Shown in pieces: positions 1 to 6,069 of a DNA stretch of 9,103 nucleotides. The position numbers and the translations under genes are program-made. How positions within the stretch are numbered: the first letter of the stretch is position 1; every line of letters starts with the position of its first letter. The notes below the pieces were generated by a model, which searched no databases, was not told the DNA's origin, and was given only the letters and a program-made list of their open reading frames with translations. This stretch comes from Chloroflexota bacterium (GTDB lineage: Bacteria > Chloroflexota > Limnocylindria > Limnocylindrales > CSP1-4), in assembly GCA_016200745.1 (NCBI GenBank), contig JACQEF010000138.1, forward strand, positions 1 through 9,103, given 5' to 3'.

Positions 1-919
1 AGGTCGTGCCCTCCATCCGGATGTAGCACCACTTCCGGTCGAGCAGCCACGGCACGTGGTCGCTGGGCCCGACGTGGATGTCGTCCGTGTCGATCTCGTA
101 GTCGAGCATCGAGGTCACGGCATTCGTCTTGCTGATCTTCTTGGACTCGAGCCGCTCGCGCTCGAGCATGTTCAGGAAGTCCGTGTTGCCGCCGAAGTTG
201 AGCTGGTACGTCCGGTCCAGGCGCACGCCGCGGTCCATGAACAGCCGGGTCAGCACGCGGTGGGTGATGGTGGCCCCGACCTGGCTCTTGATGTCGTCAC
301 CGATGACCGGCAGCCCGGCTTCGGCGAAGCGCCGCTGCCAGTACGGCTCGCGGCCGATGAACACCGGGATGGCGTTGATGAACGCGACGCCGGCCGTCAG
401 CGCCTGCTCCACGTACCACTTGGTCGCCTCTTCGGAGCCGACCGGCAGGTACGACACCATGACGTCGACTTCGCGCTCCTTGAGGATCCCCACGATGTCG
501 GCCGTGGGGCCGGGCGCCTTCTCGATGATCTGGCTGAGGTACTTGCCGAGGCCGTCGTGGGTCATCCCGCGCTCGACGGTCACGCCCATGTGGGGGACCT
601 GCTGGAAGACGTAGGTGTTGTTCGGCTTGGTGTAGATCGCCTCCGACAGGTCCTTGCCGACCTTGTTCTTGTCGATGTCGAAGGCGGCCACAAACTCGAT
701 GTCGCGGATGTGGTAGCCGCCCAGGTTGACGTGCATCAGCCCGGGGACGAAGTCGTCCTCCTTGGCGTTCTCGTAGTAGTAGCGGCCCTGGACGAGGCTG
801 CTGGCGCAGTTGCCGACGCCCACGATGGCGACCCGGATCTTGCCGTCACCGCGACGCCCTGACCCGGCCCACGTGTTGCCGGGGGTCGAGCCGTTCTTGC
901 CGTTGCCGTTCTTGCTCAC
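1..919 (-). CDS. ino1: Inositol-3-phosphate synthase (Ino1), 3' end cut by window
   Basis: The enzyme converts glucose 6-phosphate to 1L-myo-inositol 3-phosphate with NAD+, the first step toward phosphatidylinositol and other inositol compounds; it is cytosolic. The 306 visible codons follow the actinobacterial Ino1 family from end to end. A Rossmann glycine motif GVGNC lies at residues 34-38, followed by PGLMHV, FVAAFDID, VSYLPVGSEEA, the active-site block GDDIKSQVGATITHR, the segment NMLERERLESKKISKT and GPSDHVPWL. Compared with the roughly 367-residue mycobacterial enzyme, about 60 C-terminal residues lie outside the window. The GTG start at 919 has GGAGA six bases upstream and gives a Gly/Asn-rich, probably disordered tail of about 26 residues before the fold. 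It is the last visible gene of the operon, 24 bp after the CDP-alcohol transferase gene. The family call is secure. Confidence 0.97.
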   Translation of the reverse strand, partial: MSKNGNGKNGSTPGNTWAGSGRRGDGKIRVAIVGVGNCASSLVQGRYYYENAKEDDFVPGLMHVNLGGYHIRDIEFVAAFDIDKNKVGKDLSEAIYTKPNNTYVFQQVPHMGVTVERGMTHDGLGKYLSQIIEKAPGPTADIVGILKEREVDVMVSYLPVGSEEATKWYVEQALTAGVAFINAIPVFIGREPYWQRRFAEAGLPVIGDDIKSQVGATITHRVLTRLFMDRGVRLDRTYQLNFGGNTDFLNMLERERLESKKISKTNAVTSMLDYEIDTDDIHVGPSDHVPWLLDRKWCYIRMEGTT

Positions 920-925
920 GTTCGT

Positions 926-930
926 TCTCC
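926..930 (-). promoter_or_regulatory. Ribosome binding site of ino1
   Basis: GGAGA on the minus strand ends six bases before the GTG at 919 and supports that start. A second purine-rich stretch, AAGGAG at 934-939, lies 14 bases away, too far to be optimal. This is one of the few clear Shine-Dalgarno sequences in the window, and the gene is internal to an operon, unlike the first genes, which lack one. Confidence 0.6.
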
Positions 931-943
931 GTGCTCCTTGGGG

Positions 944-1621
944 CTAGGGGGATTGTCGTCTGGCTTGCCGGCGGACGTGCAGGATCCGCTGGATGGTGGT
1001 GATGGTCGCGCCGATCGCGATGATGGCGAGGGCGACAAGGAGGATGAGGCCGCCCGGCTCGATGCACGACTCGATGCACGCGGCGCCCTGGCCCGGCTTG
1101 ATGTACGGACGCGAGCCGGCGAGGACGAGGCCTAGGCTGAGGATGACCAGGCGAACCTCCCGAGGCATGATCCCCACGGCGGCCATGCCGCTACCCGCCG
1201 TGAAGCCCAGTCCCTCGGACTTCGCTCGCGCATAGCTGACCATGACGGCCGCGCCCATCGCGACCGTGGCGACGACGGCCGCCTCCGAGAAGCCGGCGGC
1301 ACTGCTGCCGACGACGATCCCGATGTAGACGACCACCTCGCCGGCCCGGTCGAAGACCGAGTCGTAGAAGGCGCCGAGGTTGCTGACCTTGCCGGTCGCC
1401 CGGGCGAGCGTGCCGTCGAACATGTCGAACACGCCGCCGAGGAAGATGACGATCCCGCCGGCGAGCCACAGCTGCCCGGCGACGAGGACGGCGCCGATGA
1501 CCGTGATCGCGAAGCCGATCAGGGTCAGCGCGTCGGGCGTGAGCCCGAGCCGGCCCATCCCGAGGGCGATCGGCTCGAACGCCTTCTTCACCCGCGCCCT
1601 GGAGTCGTTGGAGATCGTCAC
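944..1621 (-). CDS. CDP-alcohol phosphatidyltransferase, probable phosphatidylinositol-phosphate synthase
   Basis: This 225-residue integral membrane enzyme would transfer a phosphatidyl group from CDP-diacylglycerol to an alcohol acceptor. The complete family signature is present: D66, D69-G70, A73-R74, G83, D87 and D91, the metal- and CDP-binding residues, followed by about four further hydrophobic segments. The N-terminal GLTPDALTLIG resembles the family's usual G-TPN-T entry motif. Ino1 lies directly downstream, so the likeliest acceptor is inositol 3-phosphate, giving phosphatidylinositol phosphate as in mycobacterial PgsA1; a glycerophosphate transferase (PgsA) is the main alternative. 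The GTG at 1621 starts two bases after the ArsR stop, so the two are probably translationally coupled; starts further upstream would run through the ArsR gene in another frame. A loop near residue 187 carries a tandem CIES/CIEP repeat. Confidence 0.9.
   Translation of the reverse strand: MTISNDSRARVKKAFEPIALGMGRLGLTPDALTLIGFAITVIGAVLVAGQLWLAGGIVIFLGGVFDMFDGTLARATGKVSNLGAFYDSVFDRAGEVVVYIGIVVGSSAAGFSEAAVVATVAMGAAVMVSYARAKSEGLGFTAGSGMAAVGIMPREVRLVILSLGLVLAGSRPYIKPGQGAACIESCIEPGGLILLVALAIIAIGATITTIQRILHVRRQARRQSP
1058..1080 (-). repeat. 12-bp tandem duplication inside the CDP-alcohol transferase gene
   Basis: An 11-base unit, CTCGATGCACG on the plus strand, occurs at 1058-1068 and 1070-1080, a period of 12. 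It is in frame and encodes Cys-Ile-Glu-Ser followed by Cys-Ile-Glu-Pro in a loop between two late membrane segments, far from the catalytic motif. It looks like a recent replication-slippage duplication that adds a second cysteine. Confidence 0.75.
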
Positions 1622-1623
1622 GG

Positions 1624-1995
1624 TCAGCCGGCGAACCCGAGGACCGCCCGCTCGCGCGCCGCGAACTCGGCGAACGCCTCGCCGCGTAGCCGGCAGACCG
1701 TCTCGCGGCCGTTCCGGCGGGTCTCCACGACGCCCGCCGCTCGGAGCCGACCGACATGCCACGAGACCAGCGGCTGCGACAGGCCGACGTGATCGGTCAG
1801 CTCGGTGACCGTCGCGTCGCCGGCGACCAGGCGTCGCACGATCCGCAGCCGGTTCACGTCCGCCATCGCCTTGTGGAAGATGCGCAGCTGGCGCAGGTCC
1901 TCGGGCGGCGCGATGGCCGCGGCGATGGTGCTCCGAACGCGGGCTCGAGACGGGGACAGGTGGGTGACTCCGCTGCCGGACCGTGGTCGTATCAA
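1624..1995 (-). CDS. ArsR-family winged-helix transcriptional regulator
   Basis: A 123-residue DNA-binding protein. Residues 38-102 form the ArsR winged helix: FHKAMADVNRLRIVRRL leads into the helix-turn-helix TVTELTDHVGLSQPLVSWHVGRLRAAG (about 62-88), with a wing around ETRRNGRETVCRL. The metal-binding ELCVCD box of classical ArsR/SmtB sensors is absent and Cys101 is the only cysteine, so metal sensing through that site is unlikely; the ligand is unknown. The TTG start at 1995 is the first possible one after an in-frame TGA, and no ATG or GTG comes before the fold. No Shine-Dalgarno is visible, but a TATAAA box lies six bases upstream, suggesting a leaderless message. As first gene of the operon with the CDP-alcohol transferase and ino1, it probably regulates itself and them through the inverted repeat at 2007-2022. 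Confidence 0.9.
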   Translation of the reverse strand: MIRPRSGSGVTHLSPSRARVRSTIAAAIAPPEDLRQLRIFHKAMADVNRLRIVRRLVAGDATVTELTDHVGLSQPLVSWHVGRLRAAGVVETRRNGRETVCRLRGEAFAEFAARERAVLGFAG

Positions 1996-2001
1996 CCCCG
2001 G

Positions 2002-2007
2002 TTTATA
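2002..2007 (-). promoter_or_regulatory. Putative -10 box of the arsR operon promoter
   Basis: TATAAA on the minus strand sits in a rare AT-rich patch and ends six bases before the TTG start at 1995, so transcription would begin at or very near the start codon. No TTGACA-like -35 is apparent at the usual distance. Confidence 0.45.
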
Positions 2008-2022
2008 TCAATGGGCGTTGAT
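2007..2022. promoter_or_regulatory. Candidate ArsR operator, perfect inverted repeat
   Basis: ATCAA (2007-2011), six bases, then TTGAT (2018-2022) form a perfect 5+6+5 inverted repeat that overlaps the upstream edge of the TATAAA box. A third ATCAA half-site occurs at 1991-1995, covering the start codon. Short A/T-rich inverted repeats at the promoter are typical of ArsR-family operators, and the position would let a bound dimer block RNA polymerase. Assigning it to the adjacent regulator is inference from position and symmetry. Confidence 0.55.
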
Positions 2023-2486
2023 GCTAGGCGCCTGAAGGTTCCGATGTCAAGTGCGAGGAACCGAGGGGTGGCTCCAGTTGTCAGAATCGGGCCACTACCG
2101 GACATGGGTCAGAGGCACCGCGCCCGGGCCGGGCCTCCCGATTCCGGCGGAGCATGCGCCCAGGGACTCTTCGGGCCGAACCGACGACTCCGCCGCGCGC
2201 CGATCCTGCCGCCCGGTCGCCGCCCGAGCGTGGGGATCGAGGTCGTGTCGGCATGTTCGTGGGCCGAATCGAAAGGTGCCGGGCGCGTCAGCCCGGAGCC
2301 GCCGGCCACAAGAGTCCCGCGGTGACTCGTCCGCCGTTTCGCGGCGTCTTGGGCAGGGCGGGATCGGGACGCACGGCGGGATCGGGACGTTGGGCAGAAG
2401 CGGGACGGCTCGCCGCCTCCCGAGCCCGCGCTGTCGTTCTGCGCTGACGACACTCGGCGGCCGACTGGTCGCCGGCCACACGCAAC
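2023..2486. other. Long intergenic region without a convincing gene
   Basis: About 460 bases separate the divergent arsR and MFS genes. Open frames here read as Arg/Pro/Gly-rich composition products with no recognisable domain, so I call none. Three short perfect hairpins follow one another: CCGGGC/GCCCGG at 2279-2296, GAGTC/GACTC at 2312-2328, and CGCCG/CGGCG at 2332-2346, the last followed by TCTT. An 18-bp-period repeat comes next. The stretch could hold a small RNA or a leader of a longer transcript, but I recognise no known riboswitch. Confidence 0.5.
2357..2389. repeat. Short direct repeat, 18-bp period
   Basis: GGCGGGATCGGGACG occurs at 2357-2371 and again, identical, at 2375-2389. 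A related GCGGGACGG follows near 2400, and TTGGGCAG appears on both sides at 2349 and 2390. It lies about 110 bases upstream of the MFS start and could be paired regulator sites or a slippage product. Confidence 0.6.
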
Positions 2487-2492
2487 TACACT
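2487..2492 (+). promoter_or_regulatory. Putative -10 box of the MFS/corA promoter
   Basis: TACACT fits the TAnnnT pattern and ends seven bases before the ATG at 2500. There is no Shine-Dalgarno between it and the start, so the transcript would be leaderless. No clear -35 element is seen. Confidence 0.4.
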
Positions 2493-2499
2493 CCCCGCC

Positions 2500-4173
2500 A
2501 TGGATCGACGTGCGGCCTACGTGCTGCTGGTCGTGTTCGGTGCGGGCGTCTTCCTGGCCGGGCTCGAGCTGATGGTCACGGCGGTGGCGCTGCCGTCCAT
2601 CCTTGCCAACCTCGCCGGGACCACCAGCGCCACCGCCTGGGTCGAGCTCCGCAAGGCGAGCTGGATCATCAACGGCTACCTGCTGGTGTACATCCTGGTC
2701 ATGCCGCTGGCGGGCCGGCTGGCCGACGTGCTGGGCACACGCCGGCTGTTCATGGCCGCCCTCGCGATCTTCGTCCTCGGGTCCGCCCTCGCCGGCGCCG
2801 CGCAGAACCTCGACCAGTTGATCGCGGCGAGGGTCGTCCAGGCGCTCGGCGGCGGCGTGCTCGTGCCGGTCGGCACCGCGGCGGCCTCGCACCTGTTCGA
2901 CGGCCCGGCCCGGCCTCGGGCGCTCGGGGTCATCGGCGCGCTGACGTTCCTCGGGATGGCCGCCGGCCCCGTCGTCGGGGCCGCGATCCTGGGCTCCGTC
3001 CACGCCGACACGGCGCTGGCGACCCTCGGTGCCGGTCCCAACGACACACTGACCGCGCTGGTCTCGTCGGCCTGGCGGTGGGTGTTCTACCTGAACGTCC
3101 CGATCGGCCTGATCGCGCTGATCCTCGCCGGGGCGGCGTCGGCCGCCTGGGAGACGCCGCACCATCCCGGCCGCCTCGACGTCCTCGGAGCGACCTGGTT
3201 CGGGCTGGCACTCGTCGCCGGGCTCGTCGGGCTGACGCTCGTGGGAACGCGGCAGATCGCCGAGAGCGGCGTCGACCCGACCGTCGTGACCGCCGGGTTG
3301 CTCGGTGTCGCCGCGGTCGCGTCGGTCGTCGCCGTCGTCCGCGGGCTCCGGGTCGAGGACCCGTTCCTCGATCCACGGCTCTTCCGGAGCGTACCGTTCA
3401 GCTCGGCCGCCCTCGTGTCACTGCTGACCGGCTACGGGTTCGCGACCGCGATCATCGGCGGGGCCGTCTTCGTCGATCGCGTGCTGTACGGCGGCCCGGA
3501 CGAGCAGCGGATCGCCCTCGGGGCCCTCGCGGGCGCGACGGCCGTGGGTGCGCTCGCCTCCGGCTTCATCGTGCGGGTGATCTCGCTCCGCCTGGTGACG
3601 CTGGCCGGCCTGCTGCTGAGCGTGGCGGGCTTCGCCGCCATGGCGACCTGGCGATCCGGGACGCCCATCGAATCGGTCGCACTGGCGCTCGGCGCCTTCG
3701 GGTTCGGCTTCGGGCTGACGGTGACGCCGCGCTCGACGGTGGCGGTGGAGGCCGCGGGCCGGCGAGCGTTCGGCATGGCGTCGGCCGTCGTCACGGTGGC
3801 CCGGATGATCGGCATGGCCGTGGGATTGGCGATCCTGACCGCCTACGGCTCGACGACGATCGATCGCCTCGCCGACCAGATCTACGCCACGTCCGATTCG
3901 TACCGGCAGTTCATTCCGGAGCGGCTGCGGGACCGGCCGCTCAAGGACCCGTTCGTCGTGGACGCGCTCGAGGGCTGGGCCTCGCGCGAGGCCGCCGGGA
4001 TCATGGTCGGCCTGTTCCTGGTCGCCGGCGCCGTGACGTTCGTCGCCATCCCGCCGGCGCTCGCCCTGGGCGGCCGGCACGGCCGGGGGACGCGTATGCT
4101 GCGCGACGACTCCGCAGCCGCCGAAGGACCCGACACCGATGTCCTCGACACTGAACCGGGCCTCGCCCTCTAG
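2500..4173 (+). CDS. MFS drug exporter, DHA2 (EmrB/QacA) family, 14 membrane helices
   Basis: This 557-residue protein would export small molecules by proton antiport across the cytoplasmic membrane; the substrate cannot be read from sequence. Helix 1 carries the family's LELMVTAVALPSI segment (about 22-34), followed by WIINGYLLVYILVMPLAG, motif A GRLADVLGTRR (72-82), an antiporter motif C-like LGMAAGPVVGAA (151-162), and WRWVFYLNVPIG (192-203), a DHA2 hallmark. The remaining sequence continues with regularly spaced hydrophobic helices to about residue 530, then a hydrophilic, acidic cytosolic tail. Length and helix number match DHA2 rather than 12-helix DHA1 transporters. Small inserts lie after helix 1 and before the WRW segment. 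The ATG at 2500 begins immediately before helix 1. Its 3' end overlaps corA by 35 bases, so the two are probably co-transcribed. Confidence 0.93.
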   Translation: MDRRAAYVLLVVFGAGVFLAGLELMVTAVALPSILANLAGTTSATAWVELRKASWIINGYLLVYILVMPLAGRLADVLGTRRLFMAALAIFVLGSALAGAAQNLDQLIAARVVQALGGGVLVPVGTAAASHLFDGPARPRALGVIGALTFLGMAAGPVVGAAILGSVHADTALATLGAGPNDTLTALVSSAWRWVFYLNVPIGLIALILAGAASAAWETPHHPGRLDVLGATWFGLALVAGLVGLTLVGTRQIAESGVDPTVVTAGLLGVAAVASVVAVVRGLRVEDPFLDPRLFRSVPFSSAALVSLLTGYGFATAIIGGAVFVDRVLYGGPDEQRIALGALAGATAVGALASGFIVRVISLRLVTLAGLLLSVAGFAAMATWRSGTPIESVALALGAFGFGFGLTVTPRSTVAVEAAGRRAFGMASAVVTVARMIGMAVGLAILTAYGSTTIDRLADQIYATSDSYRQFIPERLRDRPLKDPFVVDALEGWASREAAGIMVGLFLVAGAVTFVAIPPALALGGRHGRGTRMLRDDSAAAEGPDTDVLDTEPGLAL

Positions 4174-5164
4174 CCCGTCCGCCGGCACGATTCGCGTCGC
4201 CGTGGCGACCGGCGACGGCGGCAGCGACGGCGTCCGCGACCTCGAGGGCGCCGACGCCCTGGCGGCCCTGCCCGCATTGTGCCGCGAACCGGACGCGTCG
4301 GTCTGGGTCGACCTCGTGACGCCCAGCGCGGACCAGGCCCAGGCGGTCGGTGCCGCCCTCGCCCTCCACCCACTCATCGTCGAGGACGTGCTCGAAGGCA
4401 ACCAGCGCGCCAAGATCGAGACGACCGACGGGGTCATCCACATCGTCCTGTTCCACCTGACGTACGACGAGAAGGTGGCCACGTCCGAGCTGGACATCGT
4501 CATGGGTCCCGGCTACCTGCTGACGGTCCACGCGGCGACCTGGGATCCACGCGACTCGAACAAGCTTCGCTCCGGCATCGGGCCGGTCCTGCGGCGCGGC
4601 CCGGATCACCTGCTCTGGGCGCTGGCCGATGACATCGTGGACGGCTACTTCCCGTTCGCCGACCGGCTCGGCGACGCGATCGACGCCGTCCAGGACCGGG
4701 TGGTGCAGAAGGCGACGCCCGAGGTGCTCGAGCAGCTGTTCCTGCTCAAGCGCGAGCTGATCGAGGTCCGCCGGGCCGTCAGCCCGGTGCGCGAGGTGTT
4801 CAACCAGCTGACCAACCGCGACATCACCCTGATCGACGAGGAGGAGCTGGTCTACTACCGCGACATCTACGACCACATCATCCGGTTGACCGACGAGCTC
4901 GACAACTATCGCGAGCTCGCCTCGGCGACGCTCGACGTCTACCTGAGCACGATCAACAACAACCTGTCGATCATCATGAAGCGGCTGACCGGCGTGACCG
5001 TGATCCTGGCCGGGATCGGGGCGGTCGCCGGGATCTTCGGCATGAGCGAGGCGGGGACGGCGCTCGGGGGCTCGGAGGCGCCCGGGTTCTGGCTGGTGAC
5101 CACGATCACGGTCGGGATCGCCGCCACCGCAGCGATCGTGCTCCGCCGGATCGACTGGATCTAG
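4139..5164 (+). CDS. corA: CorA-family divalent cation channel with a GMS signature
   Basis: A 341-residue member of the CorA magnesium/cobalt channel family, which acts as a pentamer in the cytoplasmic membrane. The large cytosolic alpha/beta domain contains VWVDLVTPS (55-63), LHPLIVEDVLEGNQRAKIE and the long stalk helix through LDVYLSTINNNLSIIMKRLT (265-284). Helix TM1 follows at about 285-300, and TM2 at about 317-336 ends in the basic RRIDW tail. Length and layout are normal, but the pore signature after TM1 is Gly301-Met302-Ser303 (codons 5039-5047) instead of GMN, the Asn of which forms the ion selectivity filter. The Glu that follows is kept. An AAGGA ribosome site lies 11 bases before the ATG, inside the upstream MFS gene. 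Function as a cation channel is likely; selectivity for Mg2+ is uncertain. Confidence 0.93.
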   Translation: MSSTLNRASPSSPSAGTIRVAVATGDGGSDGVRDLEGADALAALPALCREPDASVWVDLVTPSADQAQAVGAALALHPLIVEDVLEGNQRAKIETTDGVIHIVLFHLTYDEKVATSELDIVMGPGYLLTVHAATWDPRDSNKLRSGIGPVLRRGPDHLLWALADDIVDGYFPFADRLGDAIDAVQDRVVQKATPEVLEQLFLLKRELIEVRRAVSPVREVFNQLTNRDITLIDEEELVYYRDIYDHIIRLTDELDNYRELASATLDVYLSTINNNLSIIMKRLTGVTVILAGIGAVAGIFGMSEAGTALGGSEAPGFWLVTTITVGIAATAAIVLRRIDWI

Positions 5165-6069
5165 CCGCCGGTCTCGCGATCGAGCGCGCGCGAGATCCAG
5201 GCCAGCATCCGCGCCGCCTCGAACGGCGTGTCCAGCACGAGGTCCGCGGTCGCCCGGACCTCGTCGGGCGTCCCGTGCGGGCCCGTCACGCCGACGGCGA
5301 GGGCGTCGAGCTCGCCGGCATCGCGCCGGGCCCGCAGCACCGCGAACGCGTCGACGTCGCTCAGGTCATCGCCGAAGGCGATCGCGGTGGCCGGGCGCAG
5401 CTCCCCGAGAAGGCGCTCGAGCGCCTCGCGCTTGCCGCCGGCGGTGCGCGGCCGGAGATCCACGACCAGCCGTCCCCGGTAGTGGGCCAGGTCGTGCGGC
5501 GGGAGCTCGCGGTCGACCCGTTCGATGGCGGCCTCGACGGCCGCGCGGGCCGCGACGCGATCCTCGGCCTGGCGGACGTGGAAGGCGACCGACGGGCCCT
5601 TGCGCTCGACGAACAGCCAGGCCGGCGAGCCGAGGAGTCGCGGCACGCGCTCGGCGAGGATCGCCGCCGGCTCGACCGAGGACTCGTGACCGGCGACGAT
5701 CGTGGTCTCGACGCGTTCGGCGGCCCGGCCTCGCGGGTACGTCCCGGTCTGGAGCCCGTGATCGCCCAGGTAGCGGATCCCGCCGACCCGGACGCGGGTG
5801 GCGGCGTCCGGTACCGCTCGACCGGTCAGGATCGCCACCGCCAGCCGGTCGGGCCGGGTCCGCTCGATGCGCGCCAGGCGACGGAGCGCGCGGCGGGCGA
5901 GCGGCACGATCGTGGCCGCGGCCGGGGCGCGCGATCCCTCCGCCAGGGTCCCGTCGAAGTCGGACACGATCAGGAGCCGGCCCGGACGAGCGAGGAGCCG
6001 CTCGAGATCGTCTCGACCGGGGCGGGCGCTCGACCTCGGTCGGGCTCGCCCGGAGACACCCGCGGTCAA
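5161..6069 (-). CDS. otsB: Trehalose-6-phosphate phosphatase-like HAD hydrolase
   Basis: A 302-residue cytosolic HAD phosphatase of the OtsB type, expected to dephosphorylate trehalose 6-phosphate to trehalose. All four HAD motifs are visible: nucleophile block SDFDGTL with D37 and D39, T82-G-R in AILTGR, K213 in GGKREAL, and GDDLSD (233-238) for Mg2+ binding. Cap-domain features typical of OtsB also appear, namely YLGDHGLQ (100-107) and ERKGPSVAFHVR (155-166). The start is the TTG at 6069, whose last two bases belong to the TGA stop of the preceding thioredoxin-like gene (TTGA overlap); no ATG or GTG occurs in frame before the nucleophile motif except a GTG two codons ahead of it. No trehalose-phosphate synthase (OtsA) is in the window, so a different sugar phosphate remains possible. 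Its stop shares CTAG with corA. Confidence 0.88.
   Translation of the reverse strand: MTAGVSGRARPRSSARPGRDDLERLLARPGRLLIVSDFDGTLAEGSRAPAAATIVPLARRALRRLARIERTRPDRLAVAILTGRAVPDAATRVRVGGIRYLGDHGLQTGTYPRGRAAERVETTIVAGHESSVEPAAILAERVPRLLGSPAWLFVERKGPSVAFHVRQAEDRVAARAAVEAAIERVDRELPPHDLAHYRGRLVVDLRPRTAGGKREALERLLGELRPATAIAFGDDLSDVDAFAVLRARRDAGELDALAVGVTGPHGTPDEVRATADLVLDTPFEAARMLAWISRALDRETGG

Noticed and set aside
56..862. Long plus-strand open frame opposite ino1
   Set aside because: It is antisense to a secure Ino1 reading frame and its product is only Val/Asp/Arg-rich composition with no domain; a typical shadow in GC-rich DNA.
2222..2350. Possible cobalamin or other riboswitch before the MFS gene
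   Set aside because: GGTGCCGGGC and GCCGGCCAC recall parts of known elements, but the conserved boxes are absent and the MFS mRNA seems to start at 2500.
2051..2572. Several open frames on both strands in the arsR-MFS gap
   Set aside because: Arg/Pro/Ser/Gly-rich products without recognisable motifs, and they overlap one another or the MFS start.
4095..4100. TATGCT as an internal promoter for corA
   Set aside because: A lone -10-like hexamer inside the MFS coding region, 38 bases from the start, with no -35; corA already has a ribosome site and an overlapping upstream gene.
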